The notes: generated from the letters alone by a model not told the origin. Counted from the first letter of the stretch, positions 50,443 through 59,640 are shown. The stretch is DNA of 64,000 nt from Mesorhizobium tianshanense (GCF_007830515.1 NZ_VLKT01000037.1:18430-82429); one strand, 5' to 3'. A program made the numbers and translations.

Positions 50443-51546
50443 ATGGATCATCTGTTCGACGACAAGCCAATCAAAGCCAAGCCAGGGGAACGGGCGCCGA
50501 TCGGTGTTCGCTCCGGTACGGTGATGACCGTTGCCGGCCCGATTGCGATCACCGATATGGGCGTGACGCTTATGCATGAGCACATCCTGCTCGACGGCGC
50601 GACATCGTGGAAATGTCCCTGCCATCCCGACGAGAAGAAGATCGCCGAGCAACCGGTCAGCATGGAAATCATCGGCGAACTGCGGATGAACCCCTATATG
50701 AACCGCGACAACGTCTCGCTCGATGACAGCGACCTGGCGCTTTCGGAACTCGCGAAGTACCGGGCGCTCGGCGGCCATACCGTGGTCGATGCGACCAATA
50801 TCGGTATTGGCCGCGATCCGGTGAAGCTGGCGCGTATCGCCCGCGCCTCGGGGCTGCGGATCGTCATGGGGACAGGTTTCTACTTGCAGCACACCCATCC
50901 CGACTGGCTGAAGGCGATGGACGTCGATGAGGTCACCGAATTCCTGGTCAACGATGTCGGCGGCGGGACGACGCAGCCCGAAATCATGGCCGGCATCATC
51001 GGCGAGGTCGGCGTCAGCAAGGATTTCACCGACGAGGAGCGCAAATCGCTACGCGCTTCGGCTCGTGCCGCGAAAATCACCGGTGTGCCGCTGACCATCC
51101 ATCTGCCCGGCTGGGAACGGCTGGCGCATGACGTGCTCGACGTGGTCGAGGCGGAAGGCGCCGATCTCAGGCATACGGTGCTATGCCATATGAATCCGAG
51201 CCACAACGATCTCACCTATCAGAAAAGCCTCGCCGCGCGCGGCGCCTTCCTGGAATACGATATGATCGGCATGGATTTCTATTATGCCGACCAGGACGCG
51301 CAATCGCCTTCCGACGAGCAGAATGCGCAGGCAATCCGCTCGCTGATCGACATGGGCCTGATCGACCGGCTTCTGCTGTCGCAGGACGTCTTTCTGAAGA
51401 TCATGCTGACGCGCTTCGGGGGCTTCGGCTACGGCTTCATCCTCAAGCATTTCGTGCCGCGGCTGAAACGCCACGGCGTCGAGCAGGCGGCAATCGACCG
51501 CATGCTCGTCGACAATCCGAAGACCGTGTTCGCCGCGAGCCTCTAA
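50443..51546 (+). CDS. Phosphotriesterase-family metallohydrolase (lactonase-like)
   Basis: 367 residues of the PTE/PHP TIM-barrel family. All metal ligands are in place: HEH (His45, His47), Glu188 in IGEVG as the bridging ligand (Lys in true phosphotriesterase), His220 in LTIHLPG, His249 in LCHMNPS and Asp315 in LLSQDVF. Members with bridging Glu or Lys include lactonases and carboxyl-ester hydrolases. Here it probably opens a sugar lactone or cleaves a related ester after import. Spaced 1 bp from the permease. Confidence 0.87.
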   Translation: MDHLFDDKPIKAKPGERAPIGVRSGTVMTVAGPIAITDMGVTLMHEHILLDGATSWKCPCHPDEKKIAEQPVSMEIIGELRMNPYMNRDNVSLDDSDLALSELAKYRALGGHTVVDATNIGIGRDPVKLARIARASGLRIVMGTGFYLQHTHPDWLKAMDVDEVTEFLVNDVGGGTTQPEIMAGIIGEVGVSKDFTDEERKSLRASARAAKITGVPLTIHLPGWERLAHDVLDVVEAEGADLRHTVLCHMNPSHNDLTYQKSLAARGAFLEYDMIGMDFYYADQDAQSPSDEQNAQAIRSLIDMGLIDRLLLSQDVFLKIMLTRFGGFGYGFILKHFVPRLKRHGVEQAAIDRMLVDNPKTVFAASL

Positions 51547-51577
51547 ACCGTGGATCAATTCGACATAGGGAGCAAAC

Positions 51578-52348
51578 ATGTCCAGGAAGAAGGTTCTTCT
51601 CGCAGGCGAGTCCTGGGTCTCGACCGCGACTCATATCAAGGGCTTCGACCAGTTTCCGACCGTGACCTATCACACCGGCGCCGACGAACTGCTGGCCGCG
51701 CTGAAGAATGGTCCGTTCGACGTCACCTTCATGCCGGCGCATGAGGCGCAGCGGAATTTTCCCCAGACCATGGAAGCGCTTTCGGCCTATGACGCGGTCG
51801 TGCTTTCCGATCTTGGCGCCAACACGCTGCTGCTTCACCCCGACACCTGGATCCACTCCAAACCGACGCCGAACCGGCTGCGCGTGCTGCGCGACTATGT
51901 CGGCAATGGCGGCGGCCTGTTGATGTTCGGCGGCTACTACAGCTTCCAGGGCATCAATGGCGGCGCGCGTTATCACAAGACGCCGGTCGAGGAGGTTCTG
52001 CCCGTCTCCTGCCTGCCGGTAGACGACCGTGTCGAGGTTCCGGAGGGCTATGCGCCGGTCGTTGTCGGCCCGCAGAGCCATCCGATCCTCAAGGGCCTCG
52101 GCAAGGATTGGCCGATCCTGCTCGGCTTCAACGAGGTCATGGTCAAGGACGATGCGGAAGTTCTCGCCACCGTGTCTTCCGACTACCGTTCCCTGCCGCT
52201 GCTGGTAACCGGCAAATATGGCAAGGGCCGCACCGTCGCCTGGACCTCGGATGTCGGCCCGCACTGGCTGCCGCCGGGCTTCATCGCCTGGAGCGGCTAC
52301 AAGACATTGTTCGAACAGATGCTGGGCTGGGCAACAGCCAGGGACTAG
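51578..52348 (+). CDS. Glutamine-amidotransferase-like protein (PF07090 type)
   Basis: 256 residues, class I glutamine amidotransferase-like fold of the cytoplasmic DUF1355 type. Recognisable: KVLLAGESWVSTATHIKG, YDAVVLSDLGANTLLL, LRDYVGNGGGLLMFGGYYSF and WTSDVGPHWLPP. The nucleophilic Cys at the elbow is absent (GGYYSFQG), so it is unlikely to be a true amidotransferase. ThuA, elsewhere in this window, shares this fold and works in sugar oxidation, so a redox partner role is conceivable. Lies 31 bp after the PTE gene, 2 bp before the kinase gene. Confidence 0.8.
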   Translation: MSRKKVLLAGESWVSTATHIKGFDQFPTVTYHTGADELLAALKNGPFDVTFMPAHEAQRNFPQTMEALSAYDAVVLSDLGANTLLLHPDTWIHSKPTPNRLRVLRDYVGNGGGLLMFGGYYSFQGINGGARYHKTPVEEVLPVSCLPVDDRVEVPEGYAPVVVGPQSHPILKGLGKDWPILLGFNEVMVKDDAEVLATVSSDYRSLPLLVTGKYGKGRTVAWTSDVGPHWLPPGFIAWSGYKTLFEQMLGWATARD

Positions 52349-52350
52349 CC

Positions 52351-53262
52351 ATGCGCGTCCATGTCATCGGCAATGTCTGCGTCGATACGACGTTTCGGCT
52401 AGACCGCTTTCCGGCGGCGGGAGAGACGCTGAACGCGTCGGAACATTCCGACGGACTTGGCGGCAAAGGTGCGAACCAGGCGGTGGCCGCGGCGCGCACC
52501 GGAGCTGATGTTCGTTTCCGTGCGGCGATCGGCAATGATGCGGCCGGTGCATGGATAAGGGATCAGTTGAGCCGCGATCTCGATGTCCGTCATCTGACAA
52601 CGCTGCCGCTGCCCAGCGACCGTTCGACGATCATGGTCGATGCGCGCGGCGAGAACTTCATCGTCACCGGCGCCAGTTGTGCTGCCGCTTTCGATCCCCT
52701 GGCCGACAGCGGCCTCGTGCGCTCGATCGAAAGCTCGGACATCATGGTGATGCAGGGCAACCTTCACCCCGATGCGACGACGGCCTGTCTGCGCGCGGCG
52801 CGCGCGGCAGGAGCCTTGACGATCTTCAATCCGAGCCCGCTCGCGGCCGGCTATGCACCGCCTCTGAGTGCCGTCAGCCACGTTGTCGCCAATGCGGGCG
52901 AGGCGGCGCAGCTGACCGGCGCCAGCGATCCTGCCGCGGCGGCCCATGAGTTGATCCGCCAAGGGGCCAGCGCCGCGATCATTACGCTTGGCGCGCGTGG
53001 CTGCCTGGTCGCCGACAGCAAGGGACCGATCGAACAGATCGCCGCGCCCAAGGTGGCCGTGGTCGACACCAGCGGTGCTGGTGATGTCTTTTGCGGTTGC
53101 CTCGCCGGCTGCCTTGCAGCTGGAATCGACCTCGCTGCCGGGGCGCGGATCGCGGTACGTGCCGCCAGCATTTCGGTTGGACGCACCGGCACGCTCGAGT
53201 CCTGCCCAGACGGGCACGAGATGAAGATGCTCATGGCAACGACAGAGACGGAAAAGGCATGA
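52351..53262 (+). CDS. PfkB-family carbohydrate kinase (ribokinase-like)
   Basis: 303 residues. PfkB signature 1 as LGGKGANQAVAAARTGADV (about 31-50) and signature 2 as VVDTSGAGDVFCGCLAG (about 238-254) with the catalytic Asp in GAGD. It phosphorylates a sugar or nucleoside-like substrate, probably the product of the upstream hydrolase. Starts 2 bp after the preceding stop and overlaps the btpA-like gene by 4 bp. Confidence 0.9.
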   Translation: MRVHVIGNVCVDTTFRLDRFPAAGETLNASEHSDGLGGKGANQAVAAARTGADVRFRAAIGNDAAGAWIRDQLSRDLDVRHLTTLPLPSDRSTIMVDARGENFIVTGASCAAAFDPLADSGLVRSIESSDIMVMQGNLHPDATTACLRAARAAGALTIFNPSPLAAGYAPPLSAVSHVVANAGEAAQLTGASDPAAAAHELIRQGASAAIITLGARGCLVADSKGPIEQIAAPKVAVVDTSGAGDVFCGCLAGCLAAGIDLAAGARIAVRAASISVGRTGTLESCPDGHEMKMLMATTETEKA

Positions 53263-54101
53263 CAAAGTCCCCCAAACCAATCGGTCAAGTCGCGGATGAC
53301 GCGTTGCAGTCGATCTTCGGCAGGAACAAGGTGGTGATCGGCGTCGTTCATCTCGCACCCCTACCGGGCGCGCCGCGTTACAATGGCGAGGCGGTCGAGG
53401 CCATCTATCAACGCGGCCTCGACGATGCGAAAGCCTATCTGCATGGTGGTTGCGATGGCGTTATCGTCGAGAACCATGGCGACGTGCCGTTTGCCAAACC
53501 GGATGATATCGGGCCGGAAACCTCCGCCTATATGTCCGTCGTTTCCGACCGCATCCGCCGAGAACTCGGGAGACCGATTGGCATCAATGTGCTCGCCAAT
53601 GCCTCCATCCCCGCACTGTCGATCGCCAGCGCCTCGGGTGCTTCCTTCGTCCGCGTCAATCAATGGGCCAACGCCTATGTCGCCAATGAGGGCTTTATCG
53701 AAGGCGAAGCGGCGCGCGCCATGCGGTTCCGTGCCCGGCTTCGCGCCAATGGCATCCGCATCTTCGCCGATGCCCATGTCAAGCATGGCGCACATGCGAT
53801 CGTCGGCGACCGGCCAGTCGAGGAACAGGTCAAGGATCTGGTGTTCTTCGACGCCGATGCGGTAATCGCCACCGGCCAGCGCACCGGCCACGCCGCTGAC
53901 CTCGACTACATCAGGATGATCAAGGAAGCAGCTGGATTGTCGACGCTCGTCGGCAGCGGTGTGACGGCCGACAATGCCAACGATATTCTCGACATCGTCG
54001 ACGGTGTGATCGTCGCCAGCTCGCTGAAATATGACGGGGTCTGGTGGAACCAGGTTGAGGCACAGCGGGTGAACGCCTTCATCCGCGGCCTCAAACGATG
54101 A
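53259..54101 (+). CDS. BtpA/SgcQ-family TIM-barrel protein
   Basis: 280 residues, BtpA family (PF03437), ribulose-phosphate-binding-barrel-like. Family blocks: VIGVVHLAPLPGAPRY, GCDGVIVENHGDVPF, GINVLANASIPALSIA and the C-terminal phosphate-binding-like LVGSGVTADNANDIL. BtpA was linked to photosystem I biogenesis in cyanobacteria, but SgcQ-type members occur in sugar operons, and a phosphate site suggests a phosphosugar enzyme downstream of the kinase. Overlaps genes on both sides by 4 bp. Confidence 0.88.
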   Translation: MTKSPKPIGQVADDALQSIFGRNKVVIGVVHLAPLPGAPRYNGEAVEAIYQRGLDDAKAYLHGGCDGVIVENHGDVPFAKPDDIGPETSAYMSVVSDRIRRELGRPIGINVLANASIPALSIASASGASFVRVNQWANAYVANEGFIEGEAARAMRFRARLRANGIRIFADAHVKHGAHAIVGDRPVEEQVKDLVFFDADAVIATGQRTGHAADLDYIRMIKEAAGLSTLVGSGVTADNANDILDIVDGVIVASSLKYDGVWWNQVEAQRVNAFIRGLKR

Positions 54102-55354
54102 CTTTGCAGCCGGAAATTGACGGCGAGAGATTGCTCAGGCGGCTCGATGCGTTCGCCCGGATCGGCGCGACGCCGGCCGGGGGCGTCAATCGGCAGGCGT
54201 TGAGCGTCGAGGATCGCAGCGCCCGGCGTCTGCTGGCGGAATTGGCGCTTGAGCGCGGCTTCACGGTTTTTCAGGACGGCTTGGCGAACCTCTTTATCCG
54301 CCGAGAGGGCTCCGATACCGCCCTGCCACCGCTTCTGATCGGCAGCCACCTTGACAGCCAGCCGACCGGAGGGCGCTTCGACGGAGCGCTCGGCACGCTT
54401 TCCGCCTTCGAAGCACTCGAAGCCCTGGAGGACGCGAAGGCGCAGACCCGAATGCCGGTCGAGGTCGTCGCCTGGACCAATGAAGAGGGCAGCCGCTTCG
54501 CGCCGGGCGTCATGGGTTCGATGGCATTCGCGGGTGCCGATACAGCCGCATGGAAATTGATAGTCGGCAGCGACGGCGCGTCCCTAGCAACGGAACTCGA
54601 TGCGACGATCGCTGCATTGCCGGAGGCGGCGGCGCGGCCGATCGGCATGCCGATATCAGGCTACATCGAGCTCCATATCGAACAGGGACCGTCGTTGGAA
54701 AAGGAGCGGATGCCGATCGGCGTCGTCACGGCCGTCCAGGGTACGCGCTGGCTGGAAGTCTGCATTCAGGGTGCCGCGGGTCATGCCGGCACGACCGGCC
54801 TTGCATACCGTAGGGATCCGATGGTTGCCGCCGTTGCGGCGATGCACAGGTTGCAGGCAACGATCATGTCGCTCGACGCCGACGCACGGCTGACAGTGGG
54901 CCGGATCGCAGCCCAGCCAGGATCGATAAACGCGATACCGCAATCGGTGATCTTCACCGTCGACCTGCGGCATCCGCAACCGGAGCGGCTCGATGCCATT
55001 GAGGCCGAGGTGCGCCAGGTCTGCCGGACGGAGGCCGAGGCCCGGATCTGCACGGCAGCGATCGCGCGATCGTTCGACATGCCCGGGGCAGCATTTTCGC
55101 CGGATATGATCGATGTCGTCGAAGAAGCCGTCAATTCTCTGCGGCTACCGCATAAGCGGATGATATCGGGCGCTTTCCATGACGCGCTGTTCATCGCCCG
55201 CGTGGCGCCGGCTGCAATGATCTTCGTGCCGTGCCGCGACGGGCTCAGCCATAATGAGGCCGAATATGTGGAGCCTGCTCATGCGATCAACGGTGCGCGG
55301 GTCCTGTTGCGGGCAGCCATTGTGGCGGCCTCTGCGGGCAACCGGTATAGATGA
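54098..55354 (+). CDS. M20-family N-carbamoyl amino acid/allantoate amidohydrolase
   Basis: 418 residues. Zinc ligands and catalytic residues in order: LLIGSHLDSQPTGGRFDG (His, Asp), TNEEGSRFAPG (Glu pair), YIELHIEQGPSLE (His) and DGLSHNEAEY (His near the C-terminus). This pattern defines the allantoate amidohydrolase, beta-ureidopropionase and N-carbamoyl-L-amino acid hydrolase group. It implies that a ureido or carbamoyl nitrogen is released in the pathway. Last gene of the operon. Confidence 0.9.
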   Translation: MTLQPEIDGERLLRRLDAFARIGATPAGGVNRQALSVEDRSARRLLAELALERGFTVFQDGLANLFIRREGSDTALPPLLIGSHLDSQPTGGRFDGALGTLSAFEALEALEDAKAQTRMPVEVVAWTNEEGSRFAPGVMGSMAFAGADTAAWKLIVGSDGASLATELDATIAALPEAAARPIGMPISGYIELHIEQGPSLEKERMPIGVVTAVQGTRWLEVCIQGAAGHAGTTGLAYRRDPMVAAVAAMHRLQATIMSLDADARLTVGRIAAQPGSINAIPQSVIFTVDLRHPQPERLDAIEAEVRQVCRTEAEARICTAAIARSFDMPGAAFSPDMIDVVEEAVNSLRLPHKRMISGAFHDALFIARVAPAAMIFVPCRDGLSHNEAEYVEPAHAINGARVLLRAAIVAASAGNRYR

Positions 55355-55598
55355 TCATTTGCCACCGCGGCCAGGCCCGGCCTGTTGTAGCAAGCCGCCG
55401 CACGCATTTGCGTGACATCACTGAGGCCCGTAGGCCAGATTTCTTGGAAATCCCGATGGGAGGGGCCCCCGCCATCGGGCTCGATATCCAGTGCGTTGGG
55501 AACGCTCCGAGGCGGGCGCTGCGGGAATAATGCATTCTACCCAGTATCATCAATCTCGGCATGAGCCGATCACATCCATCCGCCAGGGTCACAAACAG

Positions 55599-56021
55599 TT
55601 AAAACCTGATCTTCACCGAAGCGGCGCTGCGGTTGGCCGGCCCGTGGAAGACCGCCTCGATGTTGTTGCCGTCGGGATCGAGCAGGAAGGCGGCATAGTA
55701 GCCGGGATGGTAGTGCTGCCGCTCGTCCGGTGCGCCATTGTCCGTGCCGCCGGCATCGAGCCCGGCCTGGTAGAAGGCGTCGACCATCGCGCGGTCCCTT
55801 GCCTGGAACGCAAGGTGGTGGCGCCCGGTCAGTTGTCCGTTGGCGGCCCGGCTGTCGATGCTGGAGACGAACAGCTCGTCGGCCCAGAAATAATCCTCGG
55901 CGCTGCCGCCTATGGGAACGTCGAGCACCTTGAGAACCGCCTCGTAGAAGCGCCGGCTGGCCGCAAGATCCCTGACCACCAGCTGGATGTGGTCGATGAG
56001 CCGGCCGCGATGAAGTTCCAT
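55599..56021 (-). CDS. VOC-family (glyoxalase/dioxygenase fold) protein
   Basis: 140 residues, two beta-alpha-beta-beta-beta modules. Metal ligands likely His in IDHIQLVVRDL, His in GRHHLAFQA and Glu in NNIEAVFHG. Family includes glyoxalase I, fosfomycin resistance proteins and extradiol dioxygenases; function not predictable. ATG 56021 with AGGAG about 11 bases upstream; the frame runs further up to 56288, but through the intergenic palindrome. Confidence 0.83.
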   Translation of the reverse strand: MELHRGRLIDHIQLVVRDLAASRRFYEAVLKVLDVPIGGSAEDYFWADELFVSSIDSRAANGQLTGRHHLAFQARDRAMVDAFYQAGLDAGGTDNGAPDERQHYHPGYYAAFLLDPDGNNIEAVFHGPANRSAASVKIRF

Positions 56022-56220
56022 GCCTGATAGCTCCTGATCGCCAGCTTGGAAATCTAGCTTCGGAGGGCGCACGGTCAATGCCATGAGCAATTGAGTGGCG
56101 CGTTTTCTTGGACTGGATAAAAAATGCAACCGGATTGTAGGATTCGAAATGTCGCCATCGTCCTTCGGACGCAAGCGGCGCTGCGAAGCACGAAAAGTCG
56201 CGCCGTCGAACACGGTCCAG

Positions 56221-56274
56221 ACCATGATCCCGAAAAGTGGGAACCGGTTTTCGGAAAGGATCATGGTCAAACAA
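56221..56274. repeat. Dispersed intergenic palindrome
   Basis: ACCATGATCC (56221-56230) and GGATCATGGT (56258-56267) are perfect inverted arms; inside lies CGAAAA-N11-TTTTCG. The trailing CAAACAAG is shared with the degenerate copy at 18854-18898. This looks like a family of small palindromic elements in rhizobial intergenic DNA. It lies 33 bp upstream of the MFS gene. Confidence 0.75.
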
Positions 56275-56299
56275 GATGCCTCCGGCATGGGAGAAAAAT

Positions 56300-57502
56300 A
56301 TGAGCCTTTCCTATCGTTGGGTCATCGTCGCGGCTGGTGCCCTGATGACCTGTGTCGCCCTTGGGGCGATGTTCTCGCTGGCGATCTTCCTCGAACCGAT
56401 GACGCTCGACACGGGCTGGTCGCGCGCCGGCATATCGAGCGCGATGACGCTGAACTTCCTGGTGATGGGCGTCGGCGGCTTCGCCTGGGGCGCCATTTAC
56501 GATCGCCTCGGCGCCCGCATCGTCGTGATGACTGGTGCTGCGCTGCTCGGGCTGGCGCTGGTCCTGGCGAGCCGCACCAACTCGCTGCTTGTCTTCCAGA
56601 TAACCTATGGCGTGCTCGTCGGCCTCGCGGCAAGCGCCTTCTTCACGCCAATGATCGCGCTGACCACCGCCTGGTTCGACACCAACCGCAGCCTTGCCGT
56701 TTCGCTGGTCTCGGCCGGCATGGGCGTGGCGCCAATGACGATCTCGCCCTTCGCGCGCTGGCTGATTTCGGCTTATGACTGGCGCATCGCCATGTTCGAC
56801 ATCGGCATCATGGCATGGGTGTTGCTCCTGCCGGCGGCCCTGCTGGTGCGTCAGCCGCCGGAGCCTGCCGCTGCCGACGCCGCCGCAGAGCCGGTCGCCG
56901 CGGGTGCAGGCATGTCGGTGCGCCAAGCGCTGCTCTCGCCACAGTTCATCGTTCTGGCGCTCACCTTCTTTGCCTGCTGTGCGGCGCATTCCGGGCCGAT
57001 CTTCCACATGGTGAGCTATGCGATGCTATGCGGCATAGCGCCGATGGCGGCGGTCTCGATCTACAGCGTCGAGGGCCTGGCCGGCTTAGGCGGCAGGCTT
57101 CTGTTCGGTGTCCTTGCCGATAGGCTGGGCGTCAAGCCGGTGCTGATCGCCGGGCTGGCGATACAGGCCGTGGTCATCGCGGCCTATCTCGCCGTCAGCC
57201 AGTTGGGTCAATTCTACACGCTCGCCGTCATCTTCGGCGCCACCTATGGCGGCGTCATGCCGCTCTATGCGGTGCTGGCGCGCGAGTATTTTGGCCAGCG
57301 CATCCTCGGTACGGTGTTTGGTGCCGCGACCATGCTGTCCAGCATCGGCATGGCCTTCGGCCCGCTCGCCGGCGGCGTGGTGTTCGATGCCTACGCGAGC
57401 TATTCCTGGCTGTTCATCGGCTCGGCCCTTGTTGGGCTTGGCGCGGTGGCGGTGGCGATCGCCTTCCCGCGGCTGCCACGCAGAGAGTTGCAGCCGGCTT
57501 AG
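56300..57502 (+). CDS. MFS transporter
   Basis: 400 residues, twelve predicted transmembrane helices. The loop 2-3 motif is GAIYDRLGARIVVMTGA and the equivalent in the second half GVLADRLGVKPVLIAG, typical of the oxalate/formate or monocarboxylate-like MFS group. GGGAG stands 7 bases before the ATG at 56300. Substrate unknown. It stands alone; a hairpin follows its stop. Confidence 0.87.
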   Translation: MSLSYRWVIVAAGALMTCVALGAMFSLAIFLEPMTLDTGWSRAGISSAMTLNFLVMGVGGFAWGAIYDRLGARIVVMTGAALLGLALVLASRTNSLLVFQITYGVLVGLAASAFFTPMIALTTAWFDTNRSLAVSLVSAGMGVAPMTISPFARWLISAYDWRIAMFDIGIMAWVLLLPAALLVRQPPEPAAADAAAEPVAAGAGMSVRQALLSPQFIVLALTFFACCAAHSGPIFHMVSYAMLCGIAPMAAVSIYSVEGLAGLGGRLLFGVLADRLGVKPVLIAGLAIQAVVIAAYLAVSQLGQFYTLAVIFGATYGGVMPLYAVLAREYFGQRILGTVFGAATMLSSIGMAFGPLAGGVVFDAYASYSWLFIGSALVGLGAVAVAIAFPRLPRRELQPA

Positions 57503-57872
57503 GAGGTGAGCGAAGCGATGGCCGCCTTTGGAGCGGCCATCGAACTGCGTCAGGCTGTGAGCCGAAGCGGACATCGCGGAGCCCTTAAAGCAGTTGCCAA
57601 GCGGGCAGCGAGATCGCAAATAACTCTCAATTGCCAATTTAAGCTTTTACTTTTATTGGCCAGATATAATCTTTGAAATAGGTGTAAATATATTTGTTGC
57701 CTATACAATATTAATTGAAGATACATAGCTCGGTTTGGTGAAAAGTTCCCTAATTATATAATAATATTTCTCAATATACCCACGCTCTTGCTTGCTCTGT
57801 GTTGCATTTTGGTCATATCGCCCCCGTTCGCGTGCGTGCTACCAAGTGCAGGTGGCATTGTCGGGGGGCACC
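57503..57872. other. AT-rich leader upstream of the outer membrane protein gene
   Basis: 370 bp. The first 40 bp hold the MFS terminator. From about 57610 to 57790 the sequence is strikingly AT-rich compared with its surroundings (for example TTATATAATAATATTTC at 57754), with no ORF. It probably contains a strong promoter and binding sites for nucleoid proteins. Confidence 0.6.
57516..57542 (+). terminator. Terminator-like hairpin after the MFS gene
   Basis: CGATGGCCGC (57516-57525) and GCGGCCATCG (57533-57542), a perfect 10-bp stem with a 7-nt loop, 13 bp after the MFS stop. No T-run. Confidence 0.65.
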
Positions 57873-59543
57873 ATGAGATATTCTGGGCTTGGTAGAATTG
57901 CGCTGACCGCTGCGTTTCTAACGTCTGCGGCGTATCCTGCGATCGCCGGCGACTGGTCGGGCGTCTATGTCGGCGGCGGTCTGTCGTTCCGGGAGAATAC
58001 GGTTGCATTTCCGAACGGAACGGATCGGGTAACGATCGACGACAGCACCCCGCCGGGCATCGGGCATTTCGAAAAGGTCCCCGACCTCGAGCATAAAGGC
58101 AACACGATCGGCGGGCATGTGCTGGCCGGCTATCTGTTCCAGAAGGACCGGTTCGTGTTCGGCGCCGAGGCCGACTATGAGTTCGGCCCGTCGTTTTCCG
58201 TCGACCGCAGCCCCGGCATCCCGACTTGCGCCAATCCGCCCATCGTCAGCCCAGGCAACTTCAGCTGCATTGGCCTCAGCACGTTCTTCGAAGACGTCAA
58301 GACGCTGGGTCATGTGCGCGGTGTGGTCGGCGTCGAACTGACGCCAACGGTCCTTGCTTTCGCGGCGGGCGGCCTCGCCATCGGCAAGAGCCCCGAACTG
58401 ATCGGAGCGAGCGCCGGAGGATTTGTCGCTGACCCGCCGGACTCGCCGCTCGTCGGCGCTGCGACAGTCACCCGGCGTGGTCTCGGCGAGACCATTTATG
58501 GCTACTCGATCGGCGGCGGCCTGCAGGTCAAGGTCGGCCACGGGTTCATGCTGCGTGGCGAATATCTCTACGACAAGTACAAGGGTCAAAAAATCGCTGT
58601 CGGCGGTGCCGGCTTCGGCGGCACGATCGGCGAGGTGACGATCAACTCCTTCAGCAGCCCTGGTAACCGCGTCGACTATTCGAGCCACGCCGTGCGCCTT
58701 TCCGCCATCTATCAATTCTGGGGCAATGACGAACCGGTCGAGGAACCTGCCTATCTCGCTCAGAGCGACTGGTCGGGCGTCTATTTCGGAGGCGGTCTGT
58801 CGATGAACCGCCACGAGGTTGGCTTTCCCGACGCCACCAACTTCCTCAACATGAGCAACACCGACACCGGCGGCTCGCTTTCGGTGACACCCTCCAACGA
58901 ATTTGAGGGCGATTCGACGGGCGGGCATCTCGTTGCGGGCTATGCGCATCAATTCGGGCGCGTCGTGCTGGGTGCGGAGGGCGACCTTGAGTTCGGCAAC
59001 TCTTTCAGTCGTGAGCGTGATCCCGGTGGGCCGGAATGCCTGACACAGCCGATCAATTTCGTCGAGCTCGGCGTCGGGCATTTCGAGTGCGTCGGCACCA
59101 AGCTGTTTTTCTCCGAGGTCAAGACGCTGGGCCATGCCAGATTGACGGCCGGCTACGAAATCACGCCTGCCCTCTTGGGCTTCGTTGCCGGCGGCCTCGC
59201 CGTCGGCAAGAGCCCCGACAGGTACGGAGCAAGCGTTTTCGGGGCCGTCGCCGTGCCGCCGAATGCACCGCTCGTCGGCGCCGCGACCGTCACCAGGTCC
59301 GGCCTCTCAAAGACCGTTTACGGCTATTCGATCGGCGGCGGCCTGGTGCTCAAGGCCAGCGAACATTTGAGATTGCGCACGGAATATCTGTACGACAAGT
59401 ACAAGTCTGTCGACATCGCTGTCGGCGGCGCCGGTTTTGGTGGAACCCTCGGAAACATCCAGACCAATTCCTTCGTGAGCCCCGGCAGCAAAGTCGACCT
59501 TTCCAGCCATACCGTTCGCCTTTCCGTGATCTATCAATTCTGA
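57873..59543 (+). CDS. Outer membrane protein with two tandem Omp25/31-type barrels
   Basis: 556 residues. Signal peptide about 1-26 (ends AYPAIAG). The mature protein consists of two homologous halves: the first opens GDWSGVYVGGGLSF and closes AVRLSAIYQFW (about residue 285); the second opens SDWSGVYFGGGLSM (about 300) and closes TVRLSVIYQF at the C-terminus. Internal markers are also duplicated: GGHVLAGYLFQKDRFVFGAE versus GGHLVAGYAHQFGRVVLGAE, and EYLYDKYK in both. Each half is the size of a Brucella Omp25/Omp31 eight-stranded barrel. The final Phe fits outer membrane insertion. The AT-rich leader suggests strong regulated expression. Confidence 0.85.
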   Translation: MRYSGLGRIALTAAFLTSAAYPAIAGDWSGVYVGGGLSFRENTVAFPNGTDRVTIDDSTPPGIGHFEKVPDLEHKGNTIGGHVLAGYLFQKDRFVFGAEADYEFGPSFSVDRSPGIPTCANPPIVSPGNFSCIGLSTFFEDVKTLGHVRGVVGVELTPTVLAFAAGGLAIGKSPELIGASAGGFVADPPDSPLVGAATVTRRGLGETIYGYSIGGGLQVKVGHGFMLRGEYLYDKYKGQKIAVGGAGFGGTIGEVTINSFSSPGNRVDYSSHAVRLSAIYQFWGNDEPVEEPAYLAQSDWSGVYFGGGLSMNRHEVGFPDATNFLNMSNTDTGGSLSVTPSNEFEGDSTGGHLVAGYAHQFGRVVLGAEGDLEFGNSFSRERDPGGPECLTQPINFVELGVGHFECVGTKLFFSEVKTLGHARLTAGYEITPALLGFVAGGLAVGKSPDRYGASVFGAVAVPPNAPLVGAATVTRSGLSKTVYGYSIGGGLVLKASEHLRLRTEYLYDKYKSVDIAVGGAGFGGTLGNIQTNSFVSPGSKVDLSSHTVRLSVIYQF

Positions 59544-59640
59544 CCCCATTCCGGCGTAGTTCTGTGGCTTCTACCCCATTGTCGCGGGTATCAGTTGCGC
59601 CGCTTCGTTGGAAAGCGAACCGCCGAAAGGCGCTACCGTC

